Assembly (NCBI GenBank): GCA_037783545.1
Contig: JBBELK010000992.1
Span: 1-64,000, forward strand
Direction of reading: 5' to 3'
Length of the DNA stretch: 64,000 bases
Source: Henricia sp. BOLD:AAB3569
Taxonomy: Eukaryota > Echinodermata > Asteroidea > Spinulosida > Echinasteridae
Under the pieces are notes generated by a model. That model made no database searches, was not told the DNA's origin, and saw only the letters and a program-made list of their open reading frames with translations. Shown piece by piece: positions 49,613-59,698 of the stretch. The translations under genes were made by a program, and so were the position numbers. Each line of letters begins with the position of its first letter. Within the stretch, counting starts at the first letter, position 1.

Positions 49613-50153
49613 CTGCTCCCGCCTATAGTACATATGATGTAGTGTAGAGGACTAGTATTAAAGTATAACGTTAGAGGTTGTTGTGTATACATACGTACGT
49701 ATACATGTCATGCATGTAGGTCTACATTTCTGATTGTACATGTCATGCATGTCTGCATGTACTAGGCCCTAGGATTTGCTAGGTCTAAATGTACACCGTC
49801 ATTGATTGACATTGTTCACCATGTACATTATAAAATGAAAATGCTGTACTGCAGTGCCAGTGGGCCCTGGGACATGCATGACATGTGGGAAGTACTCGTC
49901 ACTGAGTTGTAAAAACATAGGGAGGCCTACAGTACATGTGCCGTATACTAGTAGTACTAGTACTACATGTACTAGGCCATACAAATTTACCGGTACCACT
50001 TCACTAACTTGTCAATTTTATAATACTACCGTACCTGGGCCTGTTGTCACGGTTATGTTTGGATAGGTCATAGGCTTCATTATTTGTTGTTTTTTTAGGC
50101 CTGCTCTAATTTTAGTTAGTATTAGTTTTTTTTTAAATGCATGTTTGTCGTTA
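49613..50153. other. interior spacer, no gene seen
   Basis: Rich in TACATGT and CTAGTACTAG palindromes. Nothing codable was recognised. Confidence 0.45.
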
Positions 50154-51078
50154 GGCCATCGGAATGAAAGTCATAGAAATAATACCGTCCGGAAGATTTC
50201 AAAAACACATGAGGCTTTTTTTCATTATTTATTTTTCATTATTTTGAAAAACGGGTGCCCGAGGGGTACATAGACAATGTATGTGCCCCATATAAGGACA
50301 GCGTGCGAGTGAGACACGACTCGGATTAATCAGATCAACTCGCCAAATACCACGTTTTATTCTCACCATAAATTCATATGAAAACCTCTTACGGTTTCTT
50401 TAGTATTCTATTTACGATTTGGTTTCATTATTTTTCTTTCATATTGATCATAAAGTGGACGAAATTTGGGAAATCGGGACTTTTCTTACGTTTTCGTCTT
50501 CAAATCGTTTTCACGTCTGCCATCATTGCATGACAGGCAGACACCGATGAGACGTAATTTTTCATTGGCCAAAATTCGATGTCGCGATGGCAACAGCCAA
50601 TCAGAGACGGAATACATACGTGTACAGAACGTCCGAAGATTGCCGAAGTGAGATCGGGGGCGCGTTCAATAGCACAATACATACGTACGCCGGTATGGGT
50701 ATTTTCCTATACCTTCACCGTTGAAGGTATTGTTGGTATGCATACGTATTGCGCTATTGAACGCGCCCCGGGACTTGCAGTCTCGCGCGGCTACACCGAA
50801 ACATAAAAACACGAACAGTGGAATTGTGTGTCAGCACTTGGATCTCGCGCTCAAGACTATCGTATGCCGTCTGATTTCGAAGAATTTGGTTGATTGGTCG
50901 GAATTTCTCGGTTTGGCGCCATAATATCGATTTCTTTCATGAACAAGTATTGAAAGTACGTTGAAGTTCCAATTTTTTTGAAATAATGAAAAAATTTTGA
51001 ATAATGAAAAATTTCGGCGGCGGCCATTTGGTCATGCGGGCGGAAGACGGTATTCTATGACTTTCATTCCGATGGCCT
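50154..51078. mobile_element. 925-bp element with AGGCCATCGGAATGAAAGTC ends
   Basis: Inverted ends (50154 onward; complement ending 51078) extend through ATAGAAATAATACCGTC, about 35 bp. The interior is non-coding and carries a nested MITE at 50657-50769. Confidence 0.85.
50657..50769. mobile_element. 113-bp nested MITE
   Basis: GGGGCGCGTTCAATAGCACA and its complement form about 30-bp ends around a short loop. Confidence 0.85.
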
Positions 51079-51187
51079 TATAAAAACTGTGATAAATGGG
51101 CCATGTTACTTGTTATGTTAGTAAAAAATCCACATTAATTTTTTAGTTTCTGTGAGTAATGTTTTCTTTTTGATATTTTCTTTGCAG

Positions 51188-51347
51188 CTGCTGAAAGAAT
51201 TGCAGTGCAGCTACGCAAAGGACATTTACAAGTGCCTACAGAAGACGGGGATCGCCATGGCGGTCAGGAATCATAAAGCAGGCAGAAACCATTATGCAGT
51301 GCCTGCAAAAATATACTAACTAGAAAACACCTGCAACGATAAGCAAG
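51188..51347 (+). other. exon-like segment a
   Basis: Good acceptor (TTCTTTGCAG) and donor (G|GTACGT). All frames contain stops, so it would be untranslated or contain a C-terminus. One frame reads AERIAVQLRKGHLQVPTEDG before a stop. Family not recognised. Confidence 0.3.
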
Positions 51348-51678
51348 GTACGTCGTATTAATTTTGTATTTGCTTTTGTTTTATATGATAGGCGTTCGGA
51401 AGGTTACTCACACATTGTCAAGTTATCGAAAGGTCAAGACTTTTAAAATCTCATTAAAGCATACAACTGCAACCTTGCAGCCAAAGGTTAAAATCCACCA
51501 CTTTCAGAAAAAAAAGTGCAAATATGTTTTTGAAATAAAAACACTGGGCGTTTATCATTGCTTTTTGAAGACGGGCAAGAATGTGAAGGGGAGAGGTCAA
51601 GAAAGTGGAATAGCAAAGAGAAGAAGACAATATTGTGCTAAAATAGGTACTAAAATGTAATGTTTAATTTTGTTTCAG

Positions 51679-51759
51679 AGCTTACAGTTACTGCCTGTTG
51701 CCTGCTCATTCCATTGTTGATGGCCGAAAAGGATCTGACTATAGGATGTCATTGACAAG
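51679..51759 (+). other. exon-like segment b
   Basis: Acceptor TTGTTTCAG and donor GTAACA around 81 nt, one frame open throughout (AYSYCLLPAHSIVDGRKGSD). Its phase does not join the next segment without a stop, so the coding status is doubtful. Confidence 0.3.
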
Positions 51760-52122
51760 GTAACATAATTGTCCAATGTAATTTCAAGGCTCATGGCTGT
51801 GCTTCCCAGTGCATCGTAGCTGGTGGTAGAATGGGTTGCAGTAATAGATTATTTAACTGTTCAGTACTATTATTTAACTGTTCAATACTTTAGTTTTATC
51901 TAAGACTATTCTGAGGAAAACTGGAACAACAAATTACCTTTCAATATACCCAGCACGACATGTGATAAAAGTACATCACCCCAAACCTTTTGTTAAAACA
52001 CAAACATTAATCTGATGTTTGAGACAAATGGGGGAGCAAAGGAAGCCAAAGGGGTAACCATTTGTCACATATCCTGCAGACAATGCTTCCCTAATTTATA
52101 AATGAAATAAAGCTGAAAATAG

Positions 52123-52321
52123 TATACAAATATTGACTGCTCATGAGGGTGATGGTGCAAACTATATTATTGTCCCAAGATGATCTTGAGATGGCATGCC
52201 TGCTATTTTCCTGAGGTCGCAGGCCGAGAGAAAATAGCAGGCATGCCATGTCAGGATCACCTAGGGGCGGTATAGTTCGCACCATCACCCAAATATAGAG
52301 CAGTCAATATTTGTTTTATAT
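52123..52321. mobile_element. 200-bp foldback element
   Basis: Nearly complete palindrome: ACAAATATTGACTGCTC outside, GGTGATGGTGC in the middle, ATGGCATGCCTGCTATTTTC inside, each with its complement on the other arm. Confidence 0.85.
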
Positions 52322-52695
52322 ACATGTACGTCATACATTGATTTTTTTTGTCAAATGATTGGTACATGTATTTCTTGACAAAATTAAGTTAACCGAGAGC
52401 AAGCCAAAATGCAGTGGTTGCTTAATGCGAACGCCCGCTTGCTGGCACACGCACACATACTGGCACATGTGCGTGATATTCTCTACGCCCTGGGGAATAG
52501 TATTTTAAAACGTATTATCCTTTGACCTTGATGCAAAAGGTCAGACAATAGTTGCGCACAGAAAAGGTTGAATTAATCCATGTCGCGTGATCTGCTTTTA
52601 ACCAATCGGTGAACGAGAATCATTGTATGAGGTATATAATATTTAATATTTCAGTTAACTGATTCTTGCTATATTGTTTACTTACATTTGAACAG
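52322..52695. other. intronic-like spacer
   Basis: No exon or repeat boundary was recognised. Confidence 0.4.
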
Positions 52696-52867
52696 GAGCC
52701 TATAGTTCCAACCCCTACCCTGGTCATCAAGGGAAACCCCTACACCACAGTGGACCTTGCCATCAAAATGGATGGAACCGTTCTGTGCACCACCAGCAGT
52801 ATACCATTGGGCATTTCCGCAACTTTTGCAGCTTTTTATGTGTATGGTGTAGATTATCCTCGACAGG
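52696..52867 (+). CDS. probable coding exon of an unnamed gene in the CACTG unit
   Basis: Acceptor TTGAACAG and donor G|GTAAAA enclose 172 nt with one long open frame: EPIVPTPTLVIKGNPYTTVD through SATFAAFYVYGVDYPRQ. The ending FAAFYVYGVDYP resembles a segment (lFaayYvFnieYP) that I associate with uncharacterised metazoan proteins often linked to transposons or SAM-domain genes; that link is from memory and unproven. It leaves in phase 1, matching the next segment at 53638. Role unknown. It sits on the strand opposite the enclosing transposase gene. Confidence 0.45.
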
Positions 52868-53637
52868 GTAAAAACACTCTTTTTTTTATCAGCAGTACCT
52901 TGCATGTATGAGGTATATAAAACAAATATAGACTTCGTCAGTGAGTGAATCACTAAGTTGTTGATATTGGTGATGACATCATTCAAGCTCTAGCGGGGAA
53001 TTTAAACTTCAGGATCTGTCCTGTCTGATCATGATGGCTCCAACATTGACAACCGAGTAAGTCATTCACTGACGACATCTGCTTGAGTGGAGACCTCTGC
53101 TTGAGGTAAGAGAAAAAAATCCTCACTCATGAAAAATTACCGTTGAACATGTGTGTAAACCAAGCTGATCAAATTATTTGGGTCTACATTATATTTTACA
53201 TAAAGGTTTTCTAGGAACAAAGAGCGTTTTACATGTACCTCCAAACTCTCCTTCGTAATGTAACCTGTATTCTAAACTGGTTATGTGTCCGTCCATCAAA
53301 TTTCTTAATTACATGTAGAGCTCTGTTAGGGACGGCAGTAATCCATTTGTTAGATTATAGCAAATTCCATGTTTTTAATTGAAATCAATGAAAAAATCCA
53401 TATTTTGAAGGTACAAATTCCATTTTTTCAGTGAAATGCAAATTTCTGTGAGGAATTCTTTGAGAAATTTAAATAAAACCTGTATCATTGGAAATCTTTG
53501 GATGATGGGTTACGTTAGTGCTACGTTAGGTTTTGTCATATGATGTGTATAACATGAAATTGATGTGTGTAAAAGATAATTATTTTTACTGTTAATCAAT
53601 TTTGTATTCTTTCATTGCATGCACCTTCCTTCTTCAG
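52868..53637. other. spacer, no gene seen
   Basis: Contains a weak inverted repeat around GTCAGTGAGTGAATCACT and CATTCACTGACGAC (52936-53070). Nothing else is supportable. Confidence 0.4.
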
Positions 53638-53736
53638 CTGGGATTCAAACTCCATCTAATGACACGTCTTTTCCTCGCAACTTGCCTTATAGTGGTGACG
53701 GACAGGTTTCTAAAAAAATTATTTTCTTTTTTTAAG
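53638..53736 (+). CDS. possible last exon, unnamed gene
   Basis: Acceptor CCTTCTTCAG, then AGIQTPSNDTSFPRNLPYSG with DGQVSKKI, open into the start of the right subterminal array, where it stops. Phase agrees with the 52696-52867 exon. Confidence 0.3.
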
Positions 53737-53774
53737 AAAAAACGCTCACCTTAACCCTTTGCTTTGACTAGAAA

Positions 53775-54472
53775 AAAAACAAATTAAGATTTTTTTTCTA
53801 GAAGAGCTAGAAAAAGTTTGTAGCTCTCCTAGAAAAATTCTTTAAATTTTCTTATTCTTGTCTCACTCCCAAGAAAATTAAGATTTTTTTTCTAGAAGAG
53901 CTAGAAAAAGTTTCTAGCTCTCCTAGAAAAATTTTCTTAAAATTTTCTTATTCTTGTCTCACTCCCAAGAAAATTAAGATTTTTTTTCTAGAACAGCTAG
54001 AAAAAGTTTCTAGCTCTCCTAGAAAAATTTTCTTAAAATTTTCTTACTTTCTTGTCTCACTCCCAAGAAAATTTTTCAAGAAAAGTTTTCTAGTATGTTT
54101 TCTTAAAATAAGAAAATAATTTTCTTGTTTTAAGAAAATATATCTTACCTAAGAAAATATTTCTTAAAAGTAAGAAATATTTTCTTACGATATTTTCTTA
54201 TTTAAAGAAAATTATTTTCTTAAGAAATTTTTTAAGAAATGTTTTCTAGTATGTTTTCTTAAAATAAGAAAATAATTTTCTTGTTTTAAGAAAATCAATC
54301 TTACCCAAGAAAATATTTTCTTATGATATTTTCTTATTTTAAGAAAATTATTTTCTTAAGATAAGAAAAATATTTTCTTGAAACTGGAAAAAATTTTCTT
54401 GGCTCACTCCCAAGAAAATTTTCTAGTTTTAAGATTTTTTTTTTCTTAAAATAAGAAAAGATTTTTTGCAGT
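53775..54472. repeat. 95-bp tandem repeat and AAGAAAAT array, right subterminal
   Basis: Three copies with TTAAGATTTTTTTTCTAGAA at about 53784, 53878 and 53974, then dense AAGAAAATATTTTCTT-type palindromes to the CAGTG terminus. Confidence 0.9.
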
Positions 54473-54473
54473 G

Positions 54474-54712
54474 CGGGGAATCCCTCCCCTTGCTCTTCAC
54501 GAAAGAATGCTCTGGGATCTTTAAAGTGCATTACCGAAACCTAACACACTGGATCAACAGCTTTACATCCCTTCCGAACGACGGAACAAGTGTGATTAAG
54601 TGCCTTGCTCAAGAGCACAAGTGCCACAACCCGTCACGGCCTGGAGTTGAACCCACATTCTAGTACTGGCACAGGAACTTGCATTCGACGCACTAGACCG
54701 CTCGGCCGTAAC
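54474..54712 (-). mobile_element. tRNA(Ser/Leu)-headed SINE, near full length
   Basis: On the minus strand: GGCCGAGCGGTCTAGTGCG (a Ser/Leu-type D arm and A box), B box GGGTTCAACTCC, then the central domain TTGTGCTCTTGAGCAAGGCA and a 3' part with AAAGATCCCAGAGCATT. It abuts the right end of the CACTG-bounded unit and lies in intron 2 of the transposase gene, in the same orientation. Confidence 0.8.
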
Positions 54713-54802
54713 ACATAATACGTAGGTAAATTTCTAAGAGAAATGTTAATAGATAAATTATATATTTTTACTTAGTTTTTTTACAATGTATTAAAGACTT
54801 AC

Positions 54803-54895
54803 GTTTCATGCAAAGCATTTCCAAGATAAGTTTCTTCACTTTCATCCTGGATGTCATCAAGAAGATCGAGGTCCAGGCTCTTTTCAGCTTGAAAC
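54803..54895 (-). CDS. transposase gene exon 2
   Basis: A 93-nt exon between acceptor TGAAAG and donor GTAAGT. It completes an Arg codon begun in exon 1 (AG|G) and leaves AC to be completed by G of exon 3. Peptide FQAEKSLDLDLLDDIQDESE then ETYLGNALHE, acidic, homologous to exon 3. Confidence 0.75.
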
Positions 54896-55039
54896 CTTTC
54901 AAAAATAAAGAAATCAATGGTAAGTATGTATAGGCCTATATATATATATATATAAAAATGGAGTGTTTCAGGGCAATTCCATTCTTTCTAGCTTTTCATG
55001 TAACGTGTACTGCACTACTGTGATTCGATACCACCAGTT

Positions 55040-55118
55040 GGCTTCATACATGTAGCTCAATTGGTAGGGCGTCTGCATGTTAAGCAGAAGATCCGCGGTT
55101 CGAATCCCGATGGAGCCA
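55040..55118 (+). pseudogene. tRNA-Asn(GTT)-like pseudogene or SINE head
   Basis: The acceptor arms GGCTTCA and TGGAGCC pair over seven bases. The anticodon stem TCTGC/GCAGA is perfect with loop ATGTTAA, giving anticodon GTT. B box GGTTCGAATCC is present. Two defects argue against function: a CATGTA insertion before the D stem GCTC, and a T stem (CGCGG against CCCGA) that does not pair. A tRNA-derived SINE head is the alternative. Confidence 0.7.
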
Positions 55119-55329
55119 AGTTGCTTTTCACTACATCCCGATTTCCCAAACTCATATGGACATTTGTCCACATTTGCAAGTGTTTTGTAAAATGCAATTT
55201 GCACAAAAGCACAACTGCATTGTAAAAAGGAAAACGGGGCAAAATCTGCCCCAAAAACCTTCCCACAATACATTGCTGCTTATGTGAAAACTCACCCCAG
55301 CGTCCGTTATTTGCTCACGTGGGAGAAAA

Positions 55330-55445
55330 GTTTCGCAATTTTTGAAAGAGAAAATATGATTTTTCTACAGAAAAGCAACATTTGCGACAAAAGTGCAATT
55401 AGGATATCCCCTATTTGTTGATTCCAGGGGGTCATTTCGGTATTT
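55330..55445 (+). repeat. dispersed repeat, copy 2 of 3
   Basis: Same repeat as 26865-27025, including CAGAAAAGCAACATTTGCGA and TTGATTCCAGG. Confidence 0.75.
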
Positions 55446-55540
55446 TTTAAGTTTATGTCACAACTGGAATTTGATGAAAGTAATTATTGAAATCGATAGC
55501 TTGGATTATTTTAGGGTATTTTTTTCGTATAGGCCCATGC

Positions 55541-55974
55541 TAGCCCTACAAATAGGGCTGTAAATAGCTCGCTTTTCAAATCTGACTTATTACATTCGCA
55601 AATCACAGCCCTACTGCTGAAATCCGAGAAAGTTCCACTACAAATATCGTCCGAAGCACATCAGACCAGAGCACTTTCACATACACCATTGTAATCCTGA
55701 GAGTCTAGTGTTTCATAAAATAACGGTAACGCTTACGGAATCGTCAATTTGGCCATCTACGGCGTCTTGAAACATTGGACGAAATTCGGACAACGTTCTG
55801 ACGTGCATGCCCTGGGCGCTGCCATTTTGTAGAGGAACTTTCTCGGTTTTCAGCAGTTTAGAACTTAGAATCTACATGTACGTATTGTAGGCCCTCGTAT
55901 AGGGCTGTGATTTGCGACTCACTAATAAGTCAGATTTGAAAAGCGAGCTATTTATAGCCCTATTTGTAGGGCTA
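55541..55974. mobile_element. 434-bp MITE with TAGCCCTACAAATAGGGCTG ends
   Basis: Inverted ends of about 52 bp (to GACTTATTA) at 55541 and ending 55974. It lies between two oppositely oriented copies of the dispersed repeat. Confidence 0.88.
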
Positions 55975-56039
55975 AGGCCTAGACGTACACGGATCTCCCT
56001 ACATACAATGACATACATGTAGGCCTAACAAAGATTTTA

Positions 56040-56166
56040 AAGATTTTAAAGAAATTACCTCCTGGAATCAAGAGTTAATGTAATTTTAAGATATACTTCC
56101 CACTTGCACTTTTGTCGCAAACGTTGCTTTTCTGTAGAAATTGCCTTTAGTTAGTGCACAAGATAG
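56040..56166 (-). repeat. dispersed repeat, copy 3 of 3 (inverted)
   Basis: Complement of 26865-27025: GAAATTACCTCCTGGAATCA, CCACTTGCACTTTTGTCGCA, TTGCTTTTCTGTA. Confidence 0.75.
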
Positions 56167-56243
56167 GCCTAACCATTCACACGCGACGGAAATGTCACAA
56201 AAAGGTAGGCCTGGCCTAGCAGCCTAGGGCCTAGACAGAATGA

Positions 56244-56277
56244 TTCTGTCCCTACGGGATTTCCCGTAGGGACAGAA
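56244..56277. repeat. perfect 34-base hairpin
   Basis: TTCTGTCCCTACGGGA, a 2-nt loop TT, and the exact complement. Confidence 0.9.
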
Positions 56278-56816
56278 GGTACCCCTTTCATAAAGTGGAT
56301 TGTTGTCATTTTGCCTCGAAATTAGAATGCACACCCACAAATTTCCTCCTAATTGTGTCCTGCATTGGTTTGAGATGTCCATGATTGGAAAGAAATACTT
56401 ACAACACCGTTTTTTAAGCCAAAATGTTGTCCAACGTACAAATTTTACGACTGCTTTTGTCGGTGCCGTACTGGACGTGAGATCTTGAGAAAGGGCGCTT
56501 TCCTACGTGAAAATTGGGTGCAAATACATTTTAGTAAGTGGACATGGTTGACATTAAGTGTCAAGTAATGAAACAGCCGTCGGAAAGAGCAGCCAAGTCA
56601 TTTCCTCAGTGCGTACAGCGCTAGGCCTAGCCTTTAGGCCTACTTCCTACATGCATGTCCTATAAACATGATAAAGCAGTAGCCTATCGATTCCAATTAT
56701 TTTTTTCCTTAAATTCCAGTTGACATAAACTAAAAAAATACCGTAATTTCCTTTCAAATCTTTGTTCAAGTTATACGAAAAAAAATACCGTTATTTTTTG
56801 TTTGTTTTTTTCCTAC
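56278..56816. other. intron 1 of the transposase gene, no other gene seen
   Basis: A 62-codon frame at 56300 has no recognised domain. Bases 56690-56765 resemble the complement of 55430-55480. Confidence 0.45.
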
Positions 56817-57007
56817 CTTGCGGTCGTAAACGAAGATTCGGCACCTCCCGAAATGTTATCTGGTTCCGGTTGCTCCGTCATAAATTTCATTTTTTTCATG
56901 AAACGCCATCGCGATGTTGTTGGTGCCGTTGGTGCCATATGATGAAGATGTTCACTCGCAGTACCTAGTTTGTAAGCCTTATATTCACCTCGCTTATGAT
57001 CCGCCAT
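56817..57007 (-). CDS. transposase gene exon 1 (start codon)
   Basis: ATG at 57007-57005 opens MADHKRGEYKAYKLGTASEH. The exon runs 191 nt to ACCGCAAG|GTAGGA, leaving AG to be completed by the G of exon 2. The N-terminal 63 residues are basic then mixed, with no recognised domain. The start is supported by in-frame joining through exons 2, 3 and 4. The 5' side faces the divergent plus-strand gene at 58235. Confidence 0.7.
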
Positions 57008-57220
57008 TGTATCGATTGATTTTGGTCACTCTTTGGAGTCCTTTTTCGGCAGTTTTGTGAAGTTGTGAAGCAACTCTAGCTACATGTAGCTAGGCCTGTA
57101 CTCACATACATAAATAAATCCGACGCGCGGTCAATTAACAACATGGTACCTTTCGCGCGTGTGGTACAAAATACACGCATGGGGTCGGGTAGCCACACTG
57201 CCCGCGGGTGTTACATGTAT

Positions 57221-57505
57221 TTACCGGAGAACACCGGAGACCACCGGAAAATACCGGAAAACACCCGAAAGCACAAAAACCCATCCTCAAAACATACAGA
57301 AAACATAAAAAAATACCGTTTTTCTGGTGTTTTCCCGGTAGGCCAGGGCCTATATCTTTTTAGGGGTTGTTTTCCCGCCGCCTATATTTTCGGAAATTTC
57401 TTGGTATATTTTGGGAAGTTATTCAGGTGTTTTTCTGGTATTTTATAGTGAGTAGTGTGTTTTCCAGTGGTAATTTTCGGTGTTTTCCGGTGTTTTCCGG
57501 TATTC
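57221..57505. repeat. ACCGGAAAACACCGG repeats in inverted arrangement
   Basis: ACCGGAGAACACCGGAGACC-type units (57221-57270) face GGTGTTTTCCGGTGTTTTCC-type units (about 57330-57505). They lie between two divergent gene starts. Confidence 0.75.
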
Positions 57506-57637
57506 CAGATGAGGCAGATTTCTGGTAGGCTTGGCCATATGCCAATGTTCGCACAATATACATGTGCATGTAGCTAGTAGGCTACATACCTAATACAGTA
57601 CTACAAACCGAAACATTTTGGCGCGCAAACCTCTGAC

Positions 57638-57848
57638 CCAGGGGCCAATTTCATAAATCTGTTTAGCAGAAAAATTTGCTTGCTTTATAAAAACGGGTTA
57701 GCAGACCAAAATCGCATGTGATGTGTATTAAAATTGACTGGTGTTCTGCTATTCTTGCTAAAAACACAAGTTGACATACGATTTTGACTATTAACCATTT
57801 GTATAAGCACATTTTTCTGCTAAACAGCTTTATGAAATTGGCCCCTGG
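57638..57848. mobile_element. 211-bp MITE with CCAGGGGCCAATTTCATAAA ends
   Basis: Inverted ends of about 38 bp that include CTGTTTAGCAGAAAAAT. Non-coding. The target duplication is unclear. Confidence 0.88.
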
Positions 57849-57965
57849 ATTCAACATTTAACCAATGAGATTTGCTAGCTAGTTGCGCGCCCGCCTGCAT
57901 GACTAGCGGCACGCGCGCGCAACCAGCTATAGTGAACCTCATTGGTTGATAAATGTTGTTGACTC
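57849..57965. mobile_element. adjacent foldback sequence
   Basis: TCAACATTTAACCAATGAG and GTTGCGCGC pair with CCTCATTGGTTGATAAATGT and GCGCGCAAC on the other side. Confidence 0.65.
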
Positions 57966-58234
57966 ATACGTACGGATATACATATGTACGTACTGCTGTA
58001 TGTTGCTATCGGCTTTTTTGGCTGGGCAGCGGGGGCCGTTGCCTTGCGGTACCGAAATCATGCATCCATCATCGATCTGTCTTTTCTAAATCCTAACTCG
58101 TATAGTCATACCATATGGATCGAGCTATACGTCATAGCTGTTCATGTAAAATGTTAGGCCCTAACTAAATTTTAGCTAGGCCTACATATAACTATAGATA
58201 GAAAGTCCACAATTAAGTGCAAACTCGTCTGGAT

Positions 58235-58271
58235 ATGTCTGCGAGACGGGTAAAAGTGATTGTTGATGAAG
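58235..58271 (+). CDS. phase-1 mini-exon gene, exon 1
   Basis: ATG at 58235 gives MSARRVKVIVDE and a split codon G|GTATGT. The short first exon joins exon 2 in frame (G|TC, Val). Upstream to 57008 lies the likely shared promoter region of the divergent transposase gene. No TATA box was identified. Confidence 0.65.
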
Positions 58272-58336
58272 GTATGTACATGACGTATATGATATAGGCC
58301 TAGGCCTACTCATACTCATAGGCCCTAGGGCTAGGC

Positions 58337-59029
58337 TAGCCCATGTTGGACTCCGTACCGCATACTACATCATACGGAGTCCAGGCAGGGTATGAAGTTC
58401 CAAAAACAGGGGGGAAATTTTTGTAAAGAAAAATATCACTATTTCTACCTTGCAGCCTTGTGCTGGAAGCCGGTAATGTGCTAACAAAGTTCCATGTGTC
58501 CTAATCTTTGGGATTGTTGGGTTTAGAAATCCACTACACATCACCGAACTGCATATTCCGGAGGAAAACGGCAAAAAGTTACGCTAATTTGCTATATATT
58601 TTGTGCACAAAAAATCCCTACAATACAAACGGCCAAGTTACGATCAGCTTGTTCTCACCGCGCGCGTAGTCCCGCGTGCCAGCCGGCTGGCCGTACCAAT
58701 GGGCCGTACGGCCGTACGTGCCTGAAATCGTGGCGCCGCACGCGCAAGCCTATCCAAACTTTACGAAGCGTGACGCGACGGCAGCTGTTATTTATTTCTC
58801 TTAACTTTAACGTTAAGTTGGTCCCCTAGATTTCACTATTTTTTCATCAAATTTGGTATAGGCCTATATGACATTTAAACCTCCCGTTCCTGTTTTAAAT
58901 GAAGACGTCAAGCATATGGACATAAATAACAGGATAGCTTAGAAATTATGTGGAAGTTTCAGTCCCCCTGTTTAGAGACATCGTAACCTCACTCGTAATG
59001 CAATGAAGACGACGTCCAACCTGGGGCTA
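58337..59029. mobile_element. Mutator-like MITE (693 bp), in intron 1
   Basis: Ends TAGCCCATGTTGGACTCC and GACGTCCAACCTGGGGCTA. Flanks GGGCTAGGC (58328-58336) and GGGCTGGGC (59030-59038) agree at 8 of 9 bases. The right part, including GGACGTCGTCTTCATTGCAT and GGGGGACTGAAACTT in complement, matches the left part of the 48320 copy. Confidence 0.85.
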
Positions 59030-59390
59030 GGGCTGGGCCAAGGTTTTGTTCGTCGGTAGGCCTAGGCTATAGGGCTAGGCTATACGTACGGTTCGTACTG
59101 TCTTAGCATGCTTTTAATAGGGCCTATAATATGCCTACCCAGTTCACTCGATATCACATGTATCATGTCGATCAAGCTGGCCGTTTTAAGCAGGCCAACT
59201 TTTGTTCACTTTTTACAAAACCAAAAAGGGTAGGCCTATACTATAGGCCTATGCTCATATGAATTCCGTTTACTGGTCGCCACTGAGACGCCGGTTAAGG
59301 AACAGGGCAGAAAAAGTTTAGGTAGGCCTAGGCTATTTTAACTTTAGGCCTACCTGGAAAACGTTATTTACTGCATCTCCTTTTTTTTAG

Positions 59391-59573
59391 TCGTATGGGC
59401 TGTCGTGAAGTTTAAAGATGACAACTACATCAGTCCTGTGTTAAAAGGGGAGGATGTGCAAATGGAGGATGGTGGAACACTCCAGGATAGAAAAGAAGGA
59501 GCAGGTAATGGGCTGACATGCCTTGCTCCGTGGAAAGGTCATCTCTATGAGGCAGAGGTTATCACATCAACAG
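59391..59573 (+). CDS. phase-1 mini-exon gene, exon 2 (tudor/BEND5-like N-terminal domain)
   Basis: A 183-nt exon between acceptor TTTTTTTTAG and donor CAG|GTGAAT, phase 1 on both sides. It encodes VVWAVVKFKDDNYISPVLKG, then a linker, then LTCLAPWKGHLYEAEVITST. The pattern of a beta strand with hydrophobic-acidic xVKFxDD, a PV turn, and a second half ending CxAxWxxxxYEAEVI resembles the small N-terminal beta domain of BEND5-like and tudor-type chromatin proteins. That resemblance is by eye and weak. No DNA-binding BEN domain is in the window; it would have to lie beyond the right end. Pairing with an acidic/basic repeat region suggests a nuclear protein, which is inference. Confidence 0.75.
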
Positions 59574-59698
59574 GTGAATATAGGCCTACATTTCATTTAA
59601 TTTAATTTAATTTCAACACAGCGCTATTTATAGTGCTTGCATCTCGTCTGAACTAATGTATGCATATATTTAACTTCAAATTCATCCTGAAATCTTAA

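Larger units (their letters stand above)
46759..54473. mobile_element. 7.7-kb unit with CACTGCAAAAAA inverted termini
   Basis: CCGCACTGCAAAAAA at the left (46756) and its complement TTTTTTGCAGTGCGG at the right (ends 54476) face each other. Inside each end is a tandem AAGAAAAT-rich array of different unit length (46767-47290 and about 53775-54060, continuing to 54460). CACTG/CAGTG termini with repeated subterminal motifs are the hallmark of EnSpm/CACTA elements. The whole unit lies in intron 2 of the transposase gene. It has exon-like segments of its own but no transposase. No convincing 3-bp target duplication (CCG against CGG). It could instead be two separate related elements. Confidence 0.6.

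Noticed and set aside
51188..51759. Confident coding exons
   Set aside because: Splice signals are good but reading frames cannot be joined to the 52696 exon without stops.
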